Positions 1 through 8,433 of a DNA stretch of 64,000 bases are shown piece by piece. The notes beneath the pieces are model-generated. The model was given only the letters and a program-made list of their open reading frames with translations, was not told where the DNA came from and made no database searches. Every line of letters starts with the position of its first letter. The first letter of the stretch is position 1. The position numbers and the translations under genes were made by a program. Source of the DNA: Micromonospora ferruginea (lineage in GTDB: Bacteria > Actinomycetota > Actinomycetes > Mycobacteriales > Micromonosporaceae); NCBI RefSeq assembly GCF_013694245.2, contig NZ_CP059322.2, positions 2,910,001 to 2,974,000 of the forward strand, in the 5' to 3' direction.

Positions 1-425
1 GGCCCGGCCGTCTCCACGCCCAGCGGGGTGAACTCCTCGATGTGGCCCATCGCGCCGTCCTCGGCCCGCCACGCCCCGTTGGAGTAGCCGTCCGGGTCGG
101 CGCTGTAGAGCCGGATGAACCCGGCCGTCGCGTTGCGGTTGCCGTCGGTCAGCCACGCCATCAACTTGCGGTGGTGCCGGGTCCGGGCGAAGCGCAGCAT
201 CGCGTCCCGGTCGGCGAAGAACGCGATCGTGCCCAACGTCAGCGGGAACTGCCAGTAGACGGTGTGCCAGCGGTAGCCGGACATCCGGCGCATGTCCCGC
301 ACCATCCGGAACCAGTCGGGGGCCAGTCGCAGCAGCACCAGCGGGTTCGCGTACCGGGTGCCGCCGATGAACATCGCGCCCGCGCGGGCCTGCGCCGGGG
401 CCAGGGAGAAATCTCGGGTACGCAT
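1..425 (-). CDS. DUF4188-like protein, C-terminus cut by window edge
   Basis: The gene starts at an ATG at 425 and runs off the left edge, leaving about 141 residues. The visible part begins MRTRDFSLAPAQARAGAM, then has a stretch about placing and scaling a small alpha/beta fold (FRMVRDMRRMSGYRWHTVYW, then an F-A-R-T-R-H-H segment). This pattern recalls DUF4188 proteins, a family related to small monooxygenase or aldoxime dehydratase-like ferredoxin folds with no firm function. The start lies 3 bases after the stop of the adenylate-forming enzyme gene upstream, so the two are almost certainly co-transcribed and translationally coupled. The pairing suggests a role in modifying an activated acid, but that is inference. 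Family assignment is by resemblance only. Confidence 0.55.
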   Translation of the reverse strand, partial: MRTRDFSLAPAQARAGAMFIGGTRYANPLVLLRLAPDWFRMVRDMRRMSGYRWHTVYWQFPLTLGTIAFFADRDAMLRFARTRHHRKLMAWLTDGNRNATAGFIRLYSADPDGYSNGAWRAEDGAMGHIEEFTPLGVETAG

Positions 426-428
426 GGG

Positions 429-1982
429 TCACCTCACCAGGTAGGCGTTCTTGATCTTCTGCGGGCCGGCGAACGGGCCGGTGCCCGGGTCGTGCAACTC
501 CACCCGCAGGTCACCGGCGGTCGGGTCCTCCACCAGGGACTGCGCGAAGTCCCGCGAGACCGAGGTGAGGTGTCGGCGCACCCCGTCGCGGCAGGCGGTG
601 GCGAGCGCCGCGCGGTCCGCGGCGGCCAGCGGGCCGCGCAGCTCGACGTGGATCACCGGCCGGGTCTCCAGCGCCTCGTCCTCGACCAGCGCCAGGCAGA
701 ACCGGCTGATCGCGGCGGCGTGCGGGTTGCCGCTGTAGAGGCCGTACTCGACGTCCTGCGGATAGAGGTTCGCGCCCAGGTAGGACACCGTGGAGTCACG
801 CCGGCCGAACAGCAGCAGCACCGGCAGCGTCATCCGCTCGTCGGCCACCGCGGTGCGGAACTCGGCCGCGCGCACCGGGTCGTCCGCGGCCAGCTCGGCG
901 ATCCGCCGGTACGGCACCAGCACCGCCTCGTCGCCGACGTTGTAGCGCAGCCGGGGTTGCAGCACGTCCGGGCTGCCCACGGTGCAGACCAGCTCCCGCC
1001 GCTCGTTGGTTTCCAACCAGGTCGCGAACGGGTTGTACTGGAACACCATCGGCAGCCGCTGCTCACCGGCGCCGAGCAGTTCCGCGCGCAGCGCGGCGTC
1101 GGTGCGCAGCCGCCGCCGCAGCCACACCGTGAACCGGGTCTCCGCGCCGATGCCGATGGTCAGGTCCGACGCCCCGTACGCCGAGCGCACCCGGACGAAC
1201 CGCTGCTCCAGGTAGTCGCGCAGCGCCTCGGTCATCCCCTCGCCGCCGCAGCTACCGAAGATGCGGTAGCGCGACCAGGGGAAGTCCTCGGCGTCCAGCC
1301 GGTCCCGCAGGTGCTTGAGGAACGGCGGGTACGCGGTGACGAGGTAGTCGAAGTCCGGCCCGAACTCGCGCAACGTGTCGATGATCTTGCCGAGGTCCGG
1401 GCCGGTGTTCTTCACCACCGCGATCCGGGCCATCGCCGCGCCGGTCGTGGTCCCGGTCGCCCAGGCACCCATCGAGTAGGCGTTGATCACGAACGGCCGA
1501 CGCATCGGGAACGCCAGGCCGGTGTAGCCGACGATGTCCCGGTGCACCGCCCGCAGCTCCCGCTCGCCGCGCGGCCAGTTGAACGGCCGGCCGGACGAAC
1601 CGGCCGACTCGTCCACCACCACCCCGCGCTCCGGCAGCCGCCCCCGCCAGCACCGCGCGGCGGCGTCGTGGCCCACCACGTACCCGAGCTTGTCGGTCTC
1701 CGGGAAGTCCCGCAGCCGGCGGCGGACGCCCACCGGGCGGGCCCGCAGGAACGATCGGTAGGCCGGCACCCGCCGGGCCGCACGGACGCACACCGACCGC
1801 GCGTTCGCCTCGGCCAGCCGGTCCAGGACCGGGTGATGCCGCCGGGCCAGCCACCGCCACCCGGCCGGATGCCGGCCGACCAGCCGGACCAGCGCGGCCA
1901 CCGTGCGCCCGGCGGCCTCCTCCCCCGGCAACGACATCTCGACGGTACGCAGGGCGGCGGGTCGGTGCAGTGTCTCGGCCAT
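429..1982 (-). CDS. PaaK-like adenylate-forming enzyme
   Basis: A 517-residue protein of the phenylacetate-CoA ligase (PaaK) branch of the ANL superfamily. Family members adenylate a carboxylic acid with ATP and usually pass it to CoA. The phosphate-binding loop is seen as DESAGSSGRPFNW (about residues 126-138). A mid-protein FGSCGGEGMTE segment and an AYGASDL segment match the family's A4/A5 region, and GRRDSTVSYLGANLYPQDVE matches the start of the C-terminal lid, as in PaaK and CoF-synthetase-like proteins. The ATG at 1982 is preceded by an AGGA motif; a second Met at codon 16 is possible. It is coupled to the DUF4188-like gene 3 bases downstream. The acid substrate cannot be told from the sequence. 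Confidence 0.8.
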   Translation of the reverse strand: MAETLHRPAALRTVEMSLPGEEAAGRTVAALVRLVGRHPAGWRWLARRHHPVLDRLAEANARSVCVRAARRVPAYRSFLRARPVGVRRRLRDFPETDKLGYVVGHDAAARCWRGRLPERGVVVDESAGSSGRPFNWPRGERELRAVHRDIVGYTGLAFPMRRPFVINAYSMGAWATGTTTGAAMARIAVVKNTGPDLGKIIDTLREFGPDFDYLVTAYPPFLKHLRDRLDAEDFPWSRYRIFGSCGGEGMTEALRDYLEQRFVRVRSAYGASDLTIGIGAETRFTVWLRRRLRTDAALRAELLGAGEQRLPMVFQYNPFATWLETNERRELVCTVGSPDVLQPRLRYNVGDEAVLVPYRRIAELAADDPVRAAEFRTAVADERMTLPVLLLFGRRDSTVSYLGANLYPQDVEYGLYSGNPHAAAISRFCLALVEDEALETRPVIHVELRGPLAAADRAALATACRDGVRRHLTSVSRDFAQSLVEDPTAGDLRVELHDPGTGPFAGPQKIKNAYLVR

Positions 1983-2064
1983 GACAAGGATCCTGCCGAC
2001 GCGGCGGCGCCGGCACCTGAGCCGTGGGACGGGAATCGGGCTGAGTACGGGTACCCAGCGGCGG

Positions 2065-3027
2065 CTACGGCGACGGGAGCAGCGGCCGGCGCGGGCCGTC
2101 GTCGACGCCGCCCGGCATCCGCCGGGCCACGCCGGCCAACAGGTCGGCGACCTGCACCCGTGGGTCGTCGCGGGAGTCGGTCATCACCAGCCCGGCCAGC
2201 GGCGACTCCCCCGCCGGCAGTCCGCCGCCCTCGGCCAGCGCCCGCTGGAGGCGGCGCAACCGGTCGGCGGTGAGCGCGCTCTGCTCGTCGTGCGTCACCA
2301 GCACCCGCCGCCGGCCGCCGCTCCAGAACAGGACGGTCTCGGCCAGCGCCGGCAGCAGCGGTTCCAGCGGCGGCGGGATCGACCGGTCCTCGGCGTACAG
2401 CCGGGCCTGCACGTCGGCCACCCGGGACCGGTCGAGCGCGTGGAGCACCGCGTCGGCCGGGGCGTGGCGCAGCAGCGCGTCGCGCGCCGCGAAGAACCGG
2501 TCGACGCTGCCGTCGCCGGAGCGGTCCCGCCGCTTGGTCCGCAGCATCTCCACGAACGCCGCCAGGAAGGCGTCCCCGTCCGGACCGGCGGCGCGGCAGG
2601 CCCGGTGCAGCGCGAGCGCGTCGGCCCGGCGCGCCGGGGCCAGGCGGGTGCCGGCGGCGTAGGACGGCTCCTCCAGCAACAGGTCGACCACGCGGGTGAC
2701 CAGGAAGAACTGCTTGTCGACCAGGTGCACGTGCGCCCGTGAGCGCAACTGGGCGAGGAACCACTCCCGCGCGTCGGCCGCCTCCGGCCGGCGGAGGAAC
2801 TGCCGGGACTTGAACTCGTGCGCCGACCACGGGAAGCCGGAGCGCAGGGACGCGAGCAGCCGGGTGGCCTCCTCGACGGTCAGGTCGACGCTGGCGTGGC
2901 TGATCAGCGGGGTGGCCGGGTCGAGCAGGTTGGTGCCGGAGAACCCCGACTCGTCGCAGGCGATCTCCACGACGGCGCCGGTGGGCGCCTCCGTCGGCGG
3001 CAGGCCACCCTGTAGGGGCAGCCTCAT
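2065..3027 (-). CDS. DUF3800-like protein
   Basis: About 320 residues. Near the N-terminus VEIACDESGFSGTNL resembles the acidic 'DESG' strand that opens DUF3800 proteins. The C-terminal MTDSRDDPRVQVADLLAG matches the conserved D-x-x-x-x-QVADLLAG region. DUF3800 has an RNase H-like fold, and its members are often near defence or mobile genes, but no biochemical role is assigned here. The start is placed at the ATG at 3027 (MRLPLQGGL) because the longer reading frame to 3114 begins in low-complexity Arg/Gly coding with no ribosome site. It stands alone, divergent from the helical protein gene at 3191. No toxin, restriction or mobile gene flanks it. Confidence 0.6.
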   Translation of the reverse strand: MRLPLQGGLPPTEAPTGAVVEIACDESGFSGTNLLDPATPLISHASVDLTVEEATRLLASLRSGFPWSAHEFKSRQFLRRPEAADAREWFLAQLRSRAHVHLVDKQFFLVTRVVDLLLEEPSYAAGTRLAPARRADALALHRACRAAGPDGDAFLAAFVEMLRTKRRDRSGDGSVDRFFAARDALLRHAPADAVLHALDRSRVADVQARLYAEDRSIPPPLEPLLPALAETVLFWSGGRRRVLVTHDEQSALTADRLRRLQRALAEGGGLPAGESPLAGLVMTDSRDDPRVQVADLLAGVARRMPGGVDDGPRRPLLPSP

Positions 3028-3190
3028 GCCCGGTCCCGCGTCATCCGACCATGGTCGCCGACCCGCCGCGCCCCGGCCACCGGTTTGACCGACTCGGCCG
3101 GTCCGGTCGCCCACCCGCCGACCGGCGACGCTGAGTCACCATCGCGACACTCTTCTGGCGTGCCACCAGCGGCCCGGTGACACTTCGGCC

Positions 3191-3601
3191 ATGACAGACG
3201 GCGAGCGTGAGCGCACGAACGAGCGCTTCGAGAAGGTGGCCGAGGAGACCTCCGAGACGGTGACCCACGCGGCCACCGTGCTGGAGGAGGAACTCGCGGC
3301 GGGGCTGGCCGGTGCCCGGCGGCTCGAGGAGAAGTTGAGCGAGAGCCGGCGGGTGGACCCGGAGGCGTTCGACGAACTCGTCGCGCGGGTCCGCACCGAC
3401 GGGCACGCCCTGATCGACACCGTGGTCGGGCAGGTGAAGATGGCGGACGACCAGCGTGGCGAGGTCATCCGGCGGTACACGTCGGACGCGCACGACGCGC
3501 TGGACACCGTACTCAATCTCGCCCGGCTCGCGCCCGACGTGGCGAACGGGCTCGCGGACCGGCTGGCCCCGCCGGCACCGAGAAGCACGACGGACCGGTA
3601 G
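3191..3601 (+). CDS. Small charged helical protein, unknown function
   Basis: 136 residues, rich in Glu, Arg and Ala, with long uninterrupted helical stretches (for example EELAAGLAGARRLEEKLSES) that look coiled-coil or amphipathic; there is no signal peptide, membrane segment or Cys. I do not recognise the family. Its stop is 7 bases before the polyprenyl synthase start, so the two form a two-gene operon. A role as a partner or regulator of the synthase is possible but only inferred from position. Start ATG at 3191; the upstream 160 bases are shared with the divergent DUF3800-like gene. Confidence 0.7.
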   Translation: MTDGERERTNERFEKVAEETSETVTHAATVLEEELAAGLAGARRLEEKLSESRRVDPEAFDELVARVRTDGHALIDTVVGQVKMADDQRGEVIRRYTSDAHDALDTVLNLARLAPDVANGLADRLAPPAPRSTTDR

Positions 3602-3608
3602 CCGCGCG

Positions 3609-4652
3609 ATGGCGCCGACCACCGGGGTGGCCGGCGGGTCCGTGGCCGCCGTGCTGGAGCGTTACCGCGGGCTCGCCCTCGACGCGCTGCTCGACGACCT
3701 GCCCGACGGCGGGCCGCGCTACCTCTACGACCTGGTCGCGGAGTATCCGCGCCGGTGGGGCAAGGGGCTGCGGGCGGCGATGTGCCTCGCCACCTGCCGG
3801 GCGTTCGGCGGCGGGCAGGTCGTGGGGCTCAACGCCGCGGTGACCGTGGAGCTGTTCCACAACGCGTTCCTCATCCACGACGACATCCAGGACGAAAGCG
3901 AGCAGCGGCGGGGCGCCGCGACCCTGCACGCCGAGTACGGCGTCGGCGTGGCGCTGAACGTGGGCAACATGACGAACCTGCTGGCGCTGCGGCGGCTCGC
4001 CGCGAACCGGGCGGCGCTCGGCTCGGGGATCGCCTGGCGGCTGTTCACCGAGACCGAGCTGATGATGCGCCACTCGTTGGAGGGCCAGGCGATCGAGATC
4101 GGCTGGATCCGCGACAACGCGTGCGACCTGGACGCCGACGACTACTACCGGATGTGCCTGAAGAAGACCTCCTGGTACACCTGCATCTATCCGTGCCGGA
4201 CCGGCATCCTCGTCGCCACCGGCCGGGAGAACGCGGTCGACGTGCTGGACCGCTACGGCTGGTACCTGGGCGCCGCGTTCCAGATCCAGGACGACGCGCT
4301 CAACCTGACCGGCGACTACGCCAGCTACGGGAAGGAGATCGCGGGCGACCTGTTCGAGGGCAAGCGGACGCTCATCCTGATCGACTTCCTGCGCCGATGC
4401 ACCCCGGACGAACGCGACCGGGTGACGGCCTTCCTGGGCCGTACCCGCGCGGAGCGCACCGCCTCCGAGGTGCGCTGGCTGCACGGGCGCCTGCTCGCGT
4501 ACGACTGCGTGGAGGCGGCGCGGGACAGCGCCCGGCAACTCGCGCGGGCCGCGCGACGCGCGGGAGAACAGGCGCTGGGCGCCGCGGCGGACACCGAAGA
4601 CGGCCGCTTCCTGCTCGACCTGACCGACTACGTGGTGGAGCGCAACCGCTAG
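3609..4652 (+). CDS. Polyprenyl diphosphate synthase family protein
   Basis: 347 residues. Trans-prenyltransferase family, which condenses isopentenyl diphosphate onto allylic diphosphates using Mg2+ bound by two Asp-rich motifs. The first motif is DDIQD at residues 91-95, after FHNAFLIH. The second is DDALN at 228-232, where the usual final Asp is Asn. GKEIAGDLFEGKRTLILID follows and matches the conserved GKDxGDDLxEGKxTLP region. The ATG at 3609 was chosen over longer frames because it follows the upstream stop by 7 bases and starts the homologous part. Chain length cannot be predicted with confidence. No terpene cyclase or carotenoid gene is nearby, so the product may feed a quinone or a remote pathway. 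Its stop overlaps tail-to-tail with the next gene. Confidence 0.88.
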   Translation: MAPTTGVAGGSVAAVLERYRGLALDALLDDLPDGGPRYLYDLVAEYPRRWGKGLRAAMCLATCRAFGGGQVVGLNAAVTVELFHNAFLIHDDIQDESEQRRGAATLHAEYGVGVALNVGNMTNLLALRRLAANRAALGSGIAWRLFTETELMMRHSLEGQAIEIGWIRDNACDLDADDYYRMCLKKTSWYTCIYPCRTGILVATGRENAVDVLDRYGWYLGAAFQIQDDALNLTGDYASYGKEIAGDLFEGKRTLILIDFLRRCTPDERDRVTAFLGRTRAERTASEVRWLHGRLLAYDCVEAARDSARQLARAARRAGEQALGAAADTEDGRFLLDLTDYVVERNR

Positions 4653-5080
4653 TCCTCGACCCAGCCGTGCTGCCGGGCCATCGCGACCAGCGCCCGCCGG
4701 GCCTGGACGATCTGCGCGCCGGTCATGGTGGGCACGTTCGCCAGCAGCAGCTCGGTGAACGAGGCCTCGAACTGCCCGACGGTCAGCACGTCGAACTCGT
4801 CGTCGGCCACCGGCGAGGACGCGGCGCGCGCCGGCACGGCCTGACTCGCCGTGCCCAGCGACACCGGCGGCGCGTCCAGCGTCACGCTCGCGACCTTGAG
4901 ACCACGGTCAGACTGCACGACCTCGTAGCTCACCTTCATCCCGACGGCGACCGTGTGCCGCTGGTCGCCGAAGTCGTTCGCGTGCACGAACACGTCGTCA
5001 CCGCCGCGTGCCGGCGCGATGAACCCGTAACCGCGAACGTCGTCGAAACGAACGATCGTGCCTCTTTCCACCACAACCAC
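4649..5080 (-). CDS. Cold-shock domain protein with C-terminal extension
   Basis: 143 residues. The N-terminal 65 residues form a cold-shock domain with GTIVRFDDVRGYGFIAP and DDVFVHANDF, the RNP1 and RNP2 nucleic-acid-binding strands. Cold-shock proteins bind single-stranded RNA or DNA. A linker follows, then a roughly 50-residue C-terminal helical segment (FTELLLANVPTMTGAQIVQA) absent from classical 67-residue CspA proteins. This longer form is common in actinomycetes. The GTG at 5080 gives MVVVERG; GTG codons at 5074 or 5071 are equally plausible starts. The stop overlaps the stop of the prenyl synthase gene at the tetranucleotide CTAG. Confidence 0.85.
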   Translation of the reverse strand: MVVVERGTIVRFDDVRGYGFIAPARGGDDVFVHANDFGDQRHTVAVGMKVSYEVVQSDRGLKVASVTLDAPPVSLGTASQAVPARAASSPVADDEFDVLTVGQFEASFTELLLANVPTMTGAQIVQARRALVAMARQHGWVED

Positions 5081-5116
5081 CCCACCACCCGAACCAGAAA
5101 CAACGCCGTGGACAGC

Positions 5117-5542
5117 CTACCGACCGGACGCCGGTCCGGGGGTGCCCACCGCCGTACGGCTCGCGGCTCCTTCCGGCCCGCCGGTCCGCCGGGCGCGCAG
5201 CCGGTCGAGGTCGCCGGCGAGTTCGTCGGTGACCAGCAGGTCCCGCCGGATGTCGTGGTGGGGGTACGCGGCCCGCCCGACCATGTGCGCCGCCACCGGC
5301 GCGGTGGCCAGTTGGAACATGCCGACCAGCACGAGCGTGGTGACGTCCACCCCGGACCGCAGCCGTAGCGCGCAGCCGAGCAGCACCAGCAGCAGCCCGA
5401 GGACCTGCGGCTTGGCCGCGGCGTGCATCCGCGACAGCACGTCCGGGAAGCGGACCAGCGCGATGCCGGCGGCGAGGCTGAGCAGCGCGCCGGCGACGAG
5501 GCAGACGCCGGCGACGGTGTCGAGGACGGCGTCGACCGTCAC
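5117..5542 (-). CDS. mrpG: Mrp antiporter subunit G
   Basis: 141 residues, last gene of the Mrp operon. MrpG is a small three-helix membrane subunit of the multisubunit Na+(K+)/H+ antiporter; the helices are visible at about residues 5-28, 42-60 and 65-85. LVRFPDVLSRMHAAAKPQ is the family hallmark, in which an invariant Pro and RMHAATK-like motif follow helix 1. The C-terminal 55 residues are a soluble Arg-rich tail longer than in the Bacillus protein. The GTG start overlaps the stop of mrpF by 4 bases (GTGA), so it is translationally coupled. Confidence 0.9.
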   Translation of the reverse strand: MTVDAVLDTVAGVCLVAGALLSLAAGIALVRFPDVLSRMHAAAKPQVLGLLLVLLGCALRLRSGVDVTTLVLVGMFQLATAPVAAHMVGRAAYPHHDIRRDLLVTDELAGDLDRLRARRTGGPEGAASRTAVGTPGPASGR

Positions 5543-5802
5543 TTCGGGTCCCTCCGCGCCGCGAACCGCGCGACGCTGACCGAGCCGACGAAGCCGACGA
5601 TGGCGAGGACCACCAGCACCGGCAGCGCGGTGGCGTCCCGGCTGTAGGCGGCCTCGGTGGCGATGGCGGCGACCGCGACCGCGAGCAGCACGTCGGTGGC
5701 GACGGCCCGGTCGAGGATCGACGGCCCGCGGATGATGCGGACGAGGGTCAGTCCACCGGCCACGGTGAGCAGCGCGGTGACGATCACGGCGACGACTGTC
5801 AC
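5539..5802 (-). CDS. mrpF: Mrp antiporter subunit F
   Basis: 87 residues, three predicted membrane helices, with the MrpF signature IIRGPSILDRAVATDVL (about residues 20-36) that carries the conserved Asp implicated in ion transport in this subunit. The start is a GTG at 5802 within a GTGA overlap with mrpE. Longer reading frames here are artefacts, because the homologous region begins at this codon. It is part of the Mrp complex in the cytoplasmic membrane, between MrpE and MrpG as in the standard order A(B)-C-D-E-F-G. Confidence 0.9.
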   Translation of the reverse strand: MTVVAVIVTALLTVAGGLTLVRIIRGPSILDRAVATDVLLAVAVAAIATEAAYSRDATALPVLVVLAIVGFVGSVSVARFAARRDPK

Positions 5803-6404
5803 GTCGGTGCCCCTTCCAGGTCGACCGGCTCGCTCGGGCCGGTGGGATCGGGTTGGCGGAGCCGGCTCAGCTCCTCGGCCGAGCCGACGGCGGCGACGAC
5901 GCGCTCCTCCAGCTCCCGCACGCCGTGCCGGAACCGTTCCACCTCGTCGCGCGTGCGGACGCCGATGACGTGCACGTAGAGCGTGCCGGTCTCCCGGTCG
6001 GCCTCCAGGATCAGGCTGCCCGGCACCAGCGACAGCGCCTCGGCGGTGAGGGTGAGGTTGAGGTCGGTGTTCACCCGCAGCCGCACCGCGATGATCGCCC
6101 CGCGCGGGGTGTGCCCGAACCGGACCGCCAGCCAGGCGACCTGGGCGGAGGCGACCACGAGATCCCACAGGAAGCGCGCCAGGAACCGCAGCAGCGGCAC
6201 CGGCCGGAGCCGCCCGGCGAACGTCACCGGCGGCAGCGGGAAGACCACCAGCAGCACGGCCGCGACCACCAGGCCGCTGATCACGTTGGCCCAGGTGAAG
6301 GTGCCCCACAACAGCACCCAGACGGTGACCAGTCCGGTCACCGCGACGGCCCGGTTGCGCCACCGGACGCGTCGGGTCAGCGGGGCACGCGGATGAGTGG
6401 TCAC
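5799..6404 (-). CDS. mrpE: Mrp antiporter subunit E
   Basis: 201 residues. Two or three N-terminal membrane helices (about residues 15-60) are followed by the MrpE cytoplasmic domain with NTDLNLTLTAEALSLVPGSL and TLYVHVIG, typical of this subunit. MrpE is needed for assembly or full activity of the Mrp antiporter. The GTG start at 6404 overlaps the mrpD stop (GTGA), and its own stop overlaps the mrpF GTG. The C-terminus is extended by about 35 polar residues relative to short MrpE proteins. Confidence 0.9.
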   Translation of the reverse strand: MTTHPRAPLTRRVRWRNRAVAVTGLVTVWVLLWGTFTWANVISGLVVAAVLLVVFPLPPVTFAGRLRPVPLLRFLARFLWDLVVASAQVAWLAVRFGHTPRGAIIAVRLRVNTDLNLTLTAEALSLVPGSLILEADRETGTLYVHVIGVRTRDEVERFRHGVRELEERVVAAVGSAEELSRLRQPDPTGPSEPVDLEGAPT

Positions 6405-7972
6405 GGCGTACCCCCCGGGAACACGGCCTCGACGTACGGGGCGCGGCGCAGCAGGTCGTCGGCCGCGTCGGTGCTGATGTCGAAGAGCGGCCCGGCCACC
6501 ACGGTGAGCCCCAGCCCGAGCACCACCAGGGCGGCGGTGGAGGCGGTCATCAGCCGGGGCAGCGCCGCGCCGGACGGCGCCGCGTCGTCGTGCGGCTGCT
6601 CCGCGCCGTCGGTGCGCGCCGACCGGACGCCGTCGCCGGGTTCGGGCATGTCCGGGTGCGGGGCGCGCCAGAACGCGAGGTTCCACACCCGGGCGATGGC
6701 GTAGAGGGTGAGCAGGCTGGTGAGCAGCCCGCCGGCGACGAGCGCCCAGGCCAGCACGCCGCCGTCGGACACGCCCGCCTGCACGAGGCCGACCTTGCCG
6801 AGGAACCCGGAGAACGGCGGGATGCCGGCCAGGTTGAGGGCGGGCACGAAGAAGAGCACCGCCAGCACCGGCGACAGCCGGGCCAGCCCGCCGAGCCGGT
6901 CCAGCGCGGTGCTGCCGCCGCGGCGTTCGACCAGGCCGGCGGCGAGGAACAGGGTGGTCTGGATGGTGATGTGGTGCACCACGTAGAAGATCGCGGCGGA
7001 CAGGCCGAGCGCGGTGGTCAGGCCGACCCCGAACAGCATGTAGCCGATGTGGCTGACCAGGGTGAACGACAACAGCCGTTTGATGTCCGACTGGGCGACC
7101 GCGCCGAGGATGCCGACCACCATGGTCAGCGCCGCGATCACCAGCAGCAGGTCGGCGGTGCGGCCGCCGGGGAACAGCAGCGTCTCGGTGCGGATGATCG
7201 CGTAGACGCCGACCTTGGTCAGCAGGCCGGCGAAGACCGCGGTGACCGGCGCGGGCGCGGTCGGATAGCTGTCCGGGAGCCACGCCGACAGCGGGAACAC
7301 CGCCGCCTTGATGCCGAACGCCAGCAGCAGCATGCCCTGCAGGACCAGGCGCAGGTCGTCCGGCAGCGCGTCCAGCCGGTCGACGAGCTGGGCCAGGTTG
7401 AGCGTGCCGGTGGCCGCGTAGATCAGGCCGATCGCCACCAGGAAGATCAACGAAGACAGCAGGCTGACCACGACGTACGTGGTGCCCGCCCGGATCCGGT
7501 TCTCGGTGCTGCCCAGCGTCAACAGTACGTAGCTCGCCACCAGCAGGATCTCGAAGCCGACGTAGAGGTTGAACAGGTCGCCGGAGAGGAACGCGTTGCA
7601 CACGCCGGCGGTCAGCACCAGATAGGTCGGGTGGTAGACCGACAGCGGTGTCTCCTCGTTGCCGTCGGCCATGCCCTGCCCGATGGAGTAGACCAGCACG
7701 CAGAGGGTGACCGCGGCGGAGACCACCAGCATCAGCGCGGCGAGCTGGTCGGCGACGAGCACGATGCCCAGCGGCGCGACCCAGCCACCCACCTCGACCA
7801 CCAGCGGGCCGTCGAGCGTGGAGCGGACCAGCAGCAGCGCCGCGACCGCCACCGTGGCGGCGAGGACGGTGATGCTGACCCACCGCTGGGCGCGGGCCCG
7901 GCCCACGAGCAGCAGCGTCAGGGCGGCGCCGAACAGCGGCATCACCACCGGCAGCGGGACGAGCCAGGTCAT
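6401..7972 (-). CDS. mrpD: Mrp antiporter subunit D
   Basis: 523 residues with about 14 membrane helices. MrpD is homologous to the proton-pumping antiporter-like subunits of respiratory complex I (NuoL/M/N). It shows the proton_antipo_M core: FNLYVGFEILLVASYVLL, GIKAAVFPLSAWLPDSYPTA with the essential helix-7 Lys, and SDIKRLLSFTLVSHIGYML. The ATG at 7972 overlaps mrpC by ATGA. A polar insertion near the C-terminus (about residues 435-465) is a variable loop. It forms the ion-translocating half of the complex together with MrpA. Confidence 0.93.
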   Translation of the reverse strand: MTWLVPLPVVMPLFGAALTLLLVGRARAQRWVSITVLAATVAVAALLLVRSTLDGPLVVEVGGWVAPLGIVLVADQLAALMLVVSAAVTLCVLVYSIGQGMADGNEETPLSVYHPTYLVLTAGVCNAFLSGDLFNLYVGFEILLVASYVLLTLGSTENRIRAGTTYVVVSLLSSLIFLVAIGLIYAATGTLNLAQLVDRLDALPDDLRLVLQGMLLLAFGIKAAVFPLSAWLPDSYPTAPAPVTAVFAGLLTKVGVYAIIRTETLLFPGGRTADLLLVIAALTMVVGILGAVAQSDIKRLLSFTLVSHIGYMLFGVGLTTALGLSAAIFYVVHHITIQTTLFLAAGLVERRGGSTALDRLGGLARLSPVLAVLFFVPALNLAGIPPFSGFLGKVGLVQAGVSDGGVLAWALVAGGLLTSLLTLYAIARVWNLAFWRAPHPDMPEPGDGVRSARTDGAEQPHDDAAPSGAALPRLMTASTAALVVLGLGLTVVAGPLFDISTDAADDLLRRAPYVEAVFPGGTP

Positions 7973-8433
7973 CGGGTCCTCCCCGACCCACCGGCGGCCA
8001 CCGGCCGGTCGTCGTGCGCCACGGCCGCCGGGGTCCGGTCGGTGGTCTCCGGGTCGGCCGTGCCCGGACCCTCGTCCCGGTCCGCCAGCTCCATGATCCG
8101 GCGGTCCTCGACGTCGTCCTGCACCTCGTCGTGCCCGTTGAGGTGCCAACTGCGGTAGGCCAGGGCGAGCAGGAACGCGGTCATGCCGAGCGTGATGACG
8201 ATGGCGGTCAGCACCATCGCCTGCGGCAGCGGGTCGGCCATCTCCCCCTCGGCGGTGGTGCCGACGATCGGCGGGCCGCCGGCCCGCCCGCCGGTGAGCA
8301 GCAGCAGGTTCGCGCCGTTGCCGAGCAGGATGACCCCCATCAGCACCCGGGTCAGGCTGCGCTCCAGCAGCAGCGTCACCCCGGCGGCGAAGAGGACGCC
8401 GACCACCACGACGTAGACCAGGTTCGGGCTCAC
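7969..8433 (-). CDS. mrpC: Mrp antiporter subunit C
   Basis: 154 residues. It is homologous to complex I subunit NuoK, with three membrane helices and the motif LMGVILLGNGANLLLL followed by DPLPQAMVLTAIVITLGMTA, both diagnostic of MnhC/MrpC. The C-terminal 50 residues are an acidic soluble tail. The GTG start at 8433 overlaps the mrpA stop (GTGA), and the stop overlaps mrpD (ATGA). Confidence 0.92.
   Translation of the reverse strand: MSPNLVYVVVVGVLFAAGVTLLLERSLTRVLMGVILLGNGANLLLLTGGRAGGPPIVGTTAEGEMADPLPQAMVLTAIVITLGMTAFLLALAYRSWHLNGHDEVQDDVEDRRIMELADRDEGPGTADPETTDRTPAAVAHDDRPVAAGGSGRTR

Noticed and set aside
42-2273. A 743-codon open frame on the plus strand across the first two genes
   Set aside because: It is antisense to the PaaK-like gene, its protein is Arg/Pro/His/Gln-rich with no domain, and it follows from the high GC content.
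3456-3608. N-terminal extension of the prenyl synthase
   Set aside because: It overlaps the upstream helical-protein gene in another frame and has no family similarity.
3609-4652. A terpene biosynthetic cluster
   Set aside because: Only the prenyl synthase is present; no cyclase, squalene/phytoene synthase or tailoring gene is next to it.
6590-8158. A 522-codon open frame opposite the Mrp genes
   Set aside because: Its composition (Gln, His, Arg, Asp runs) is typical of the reverse of GC-rich membrane genes; the minus-strand genes have clear family motifs.
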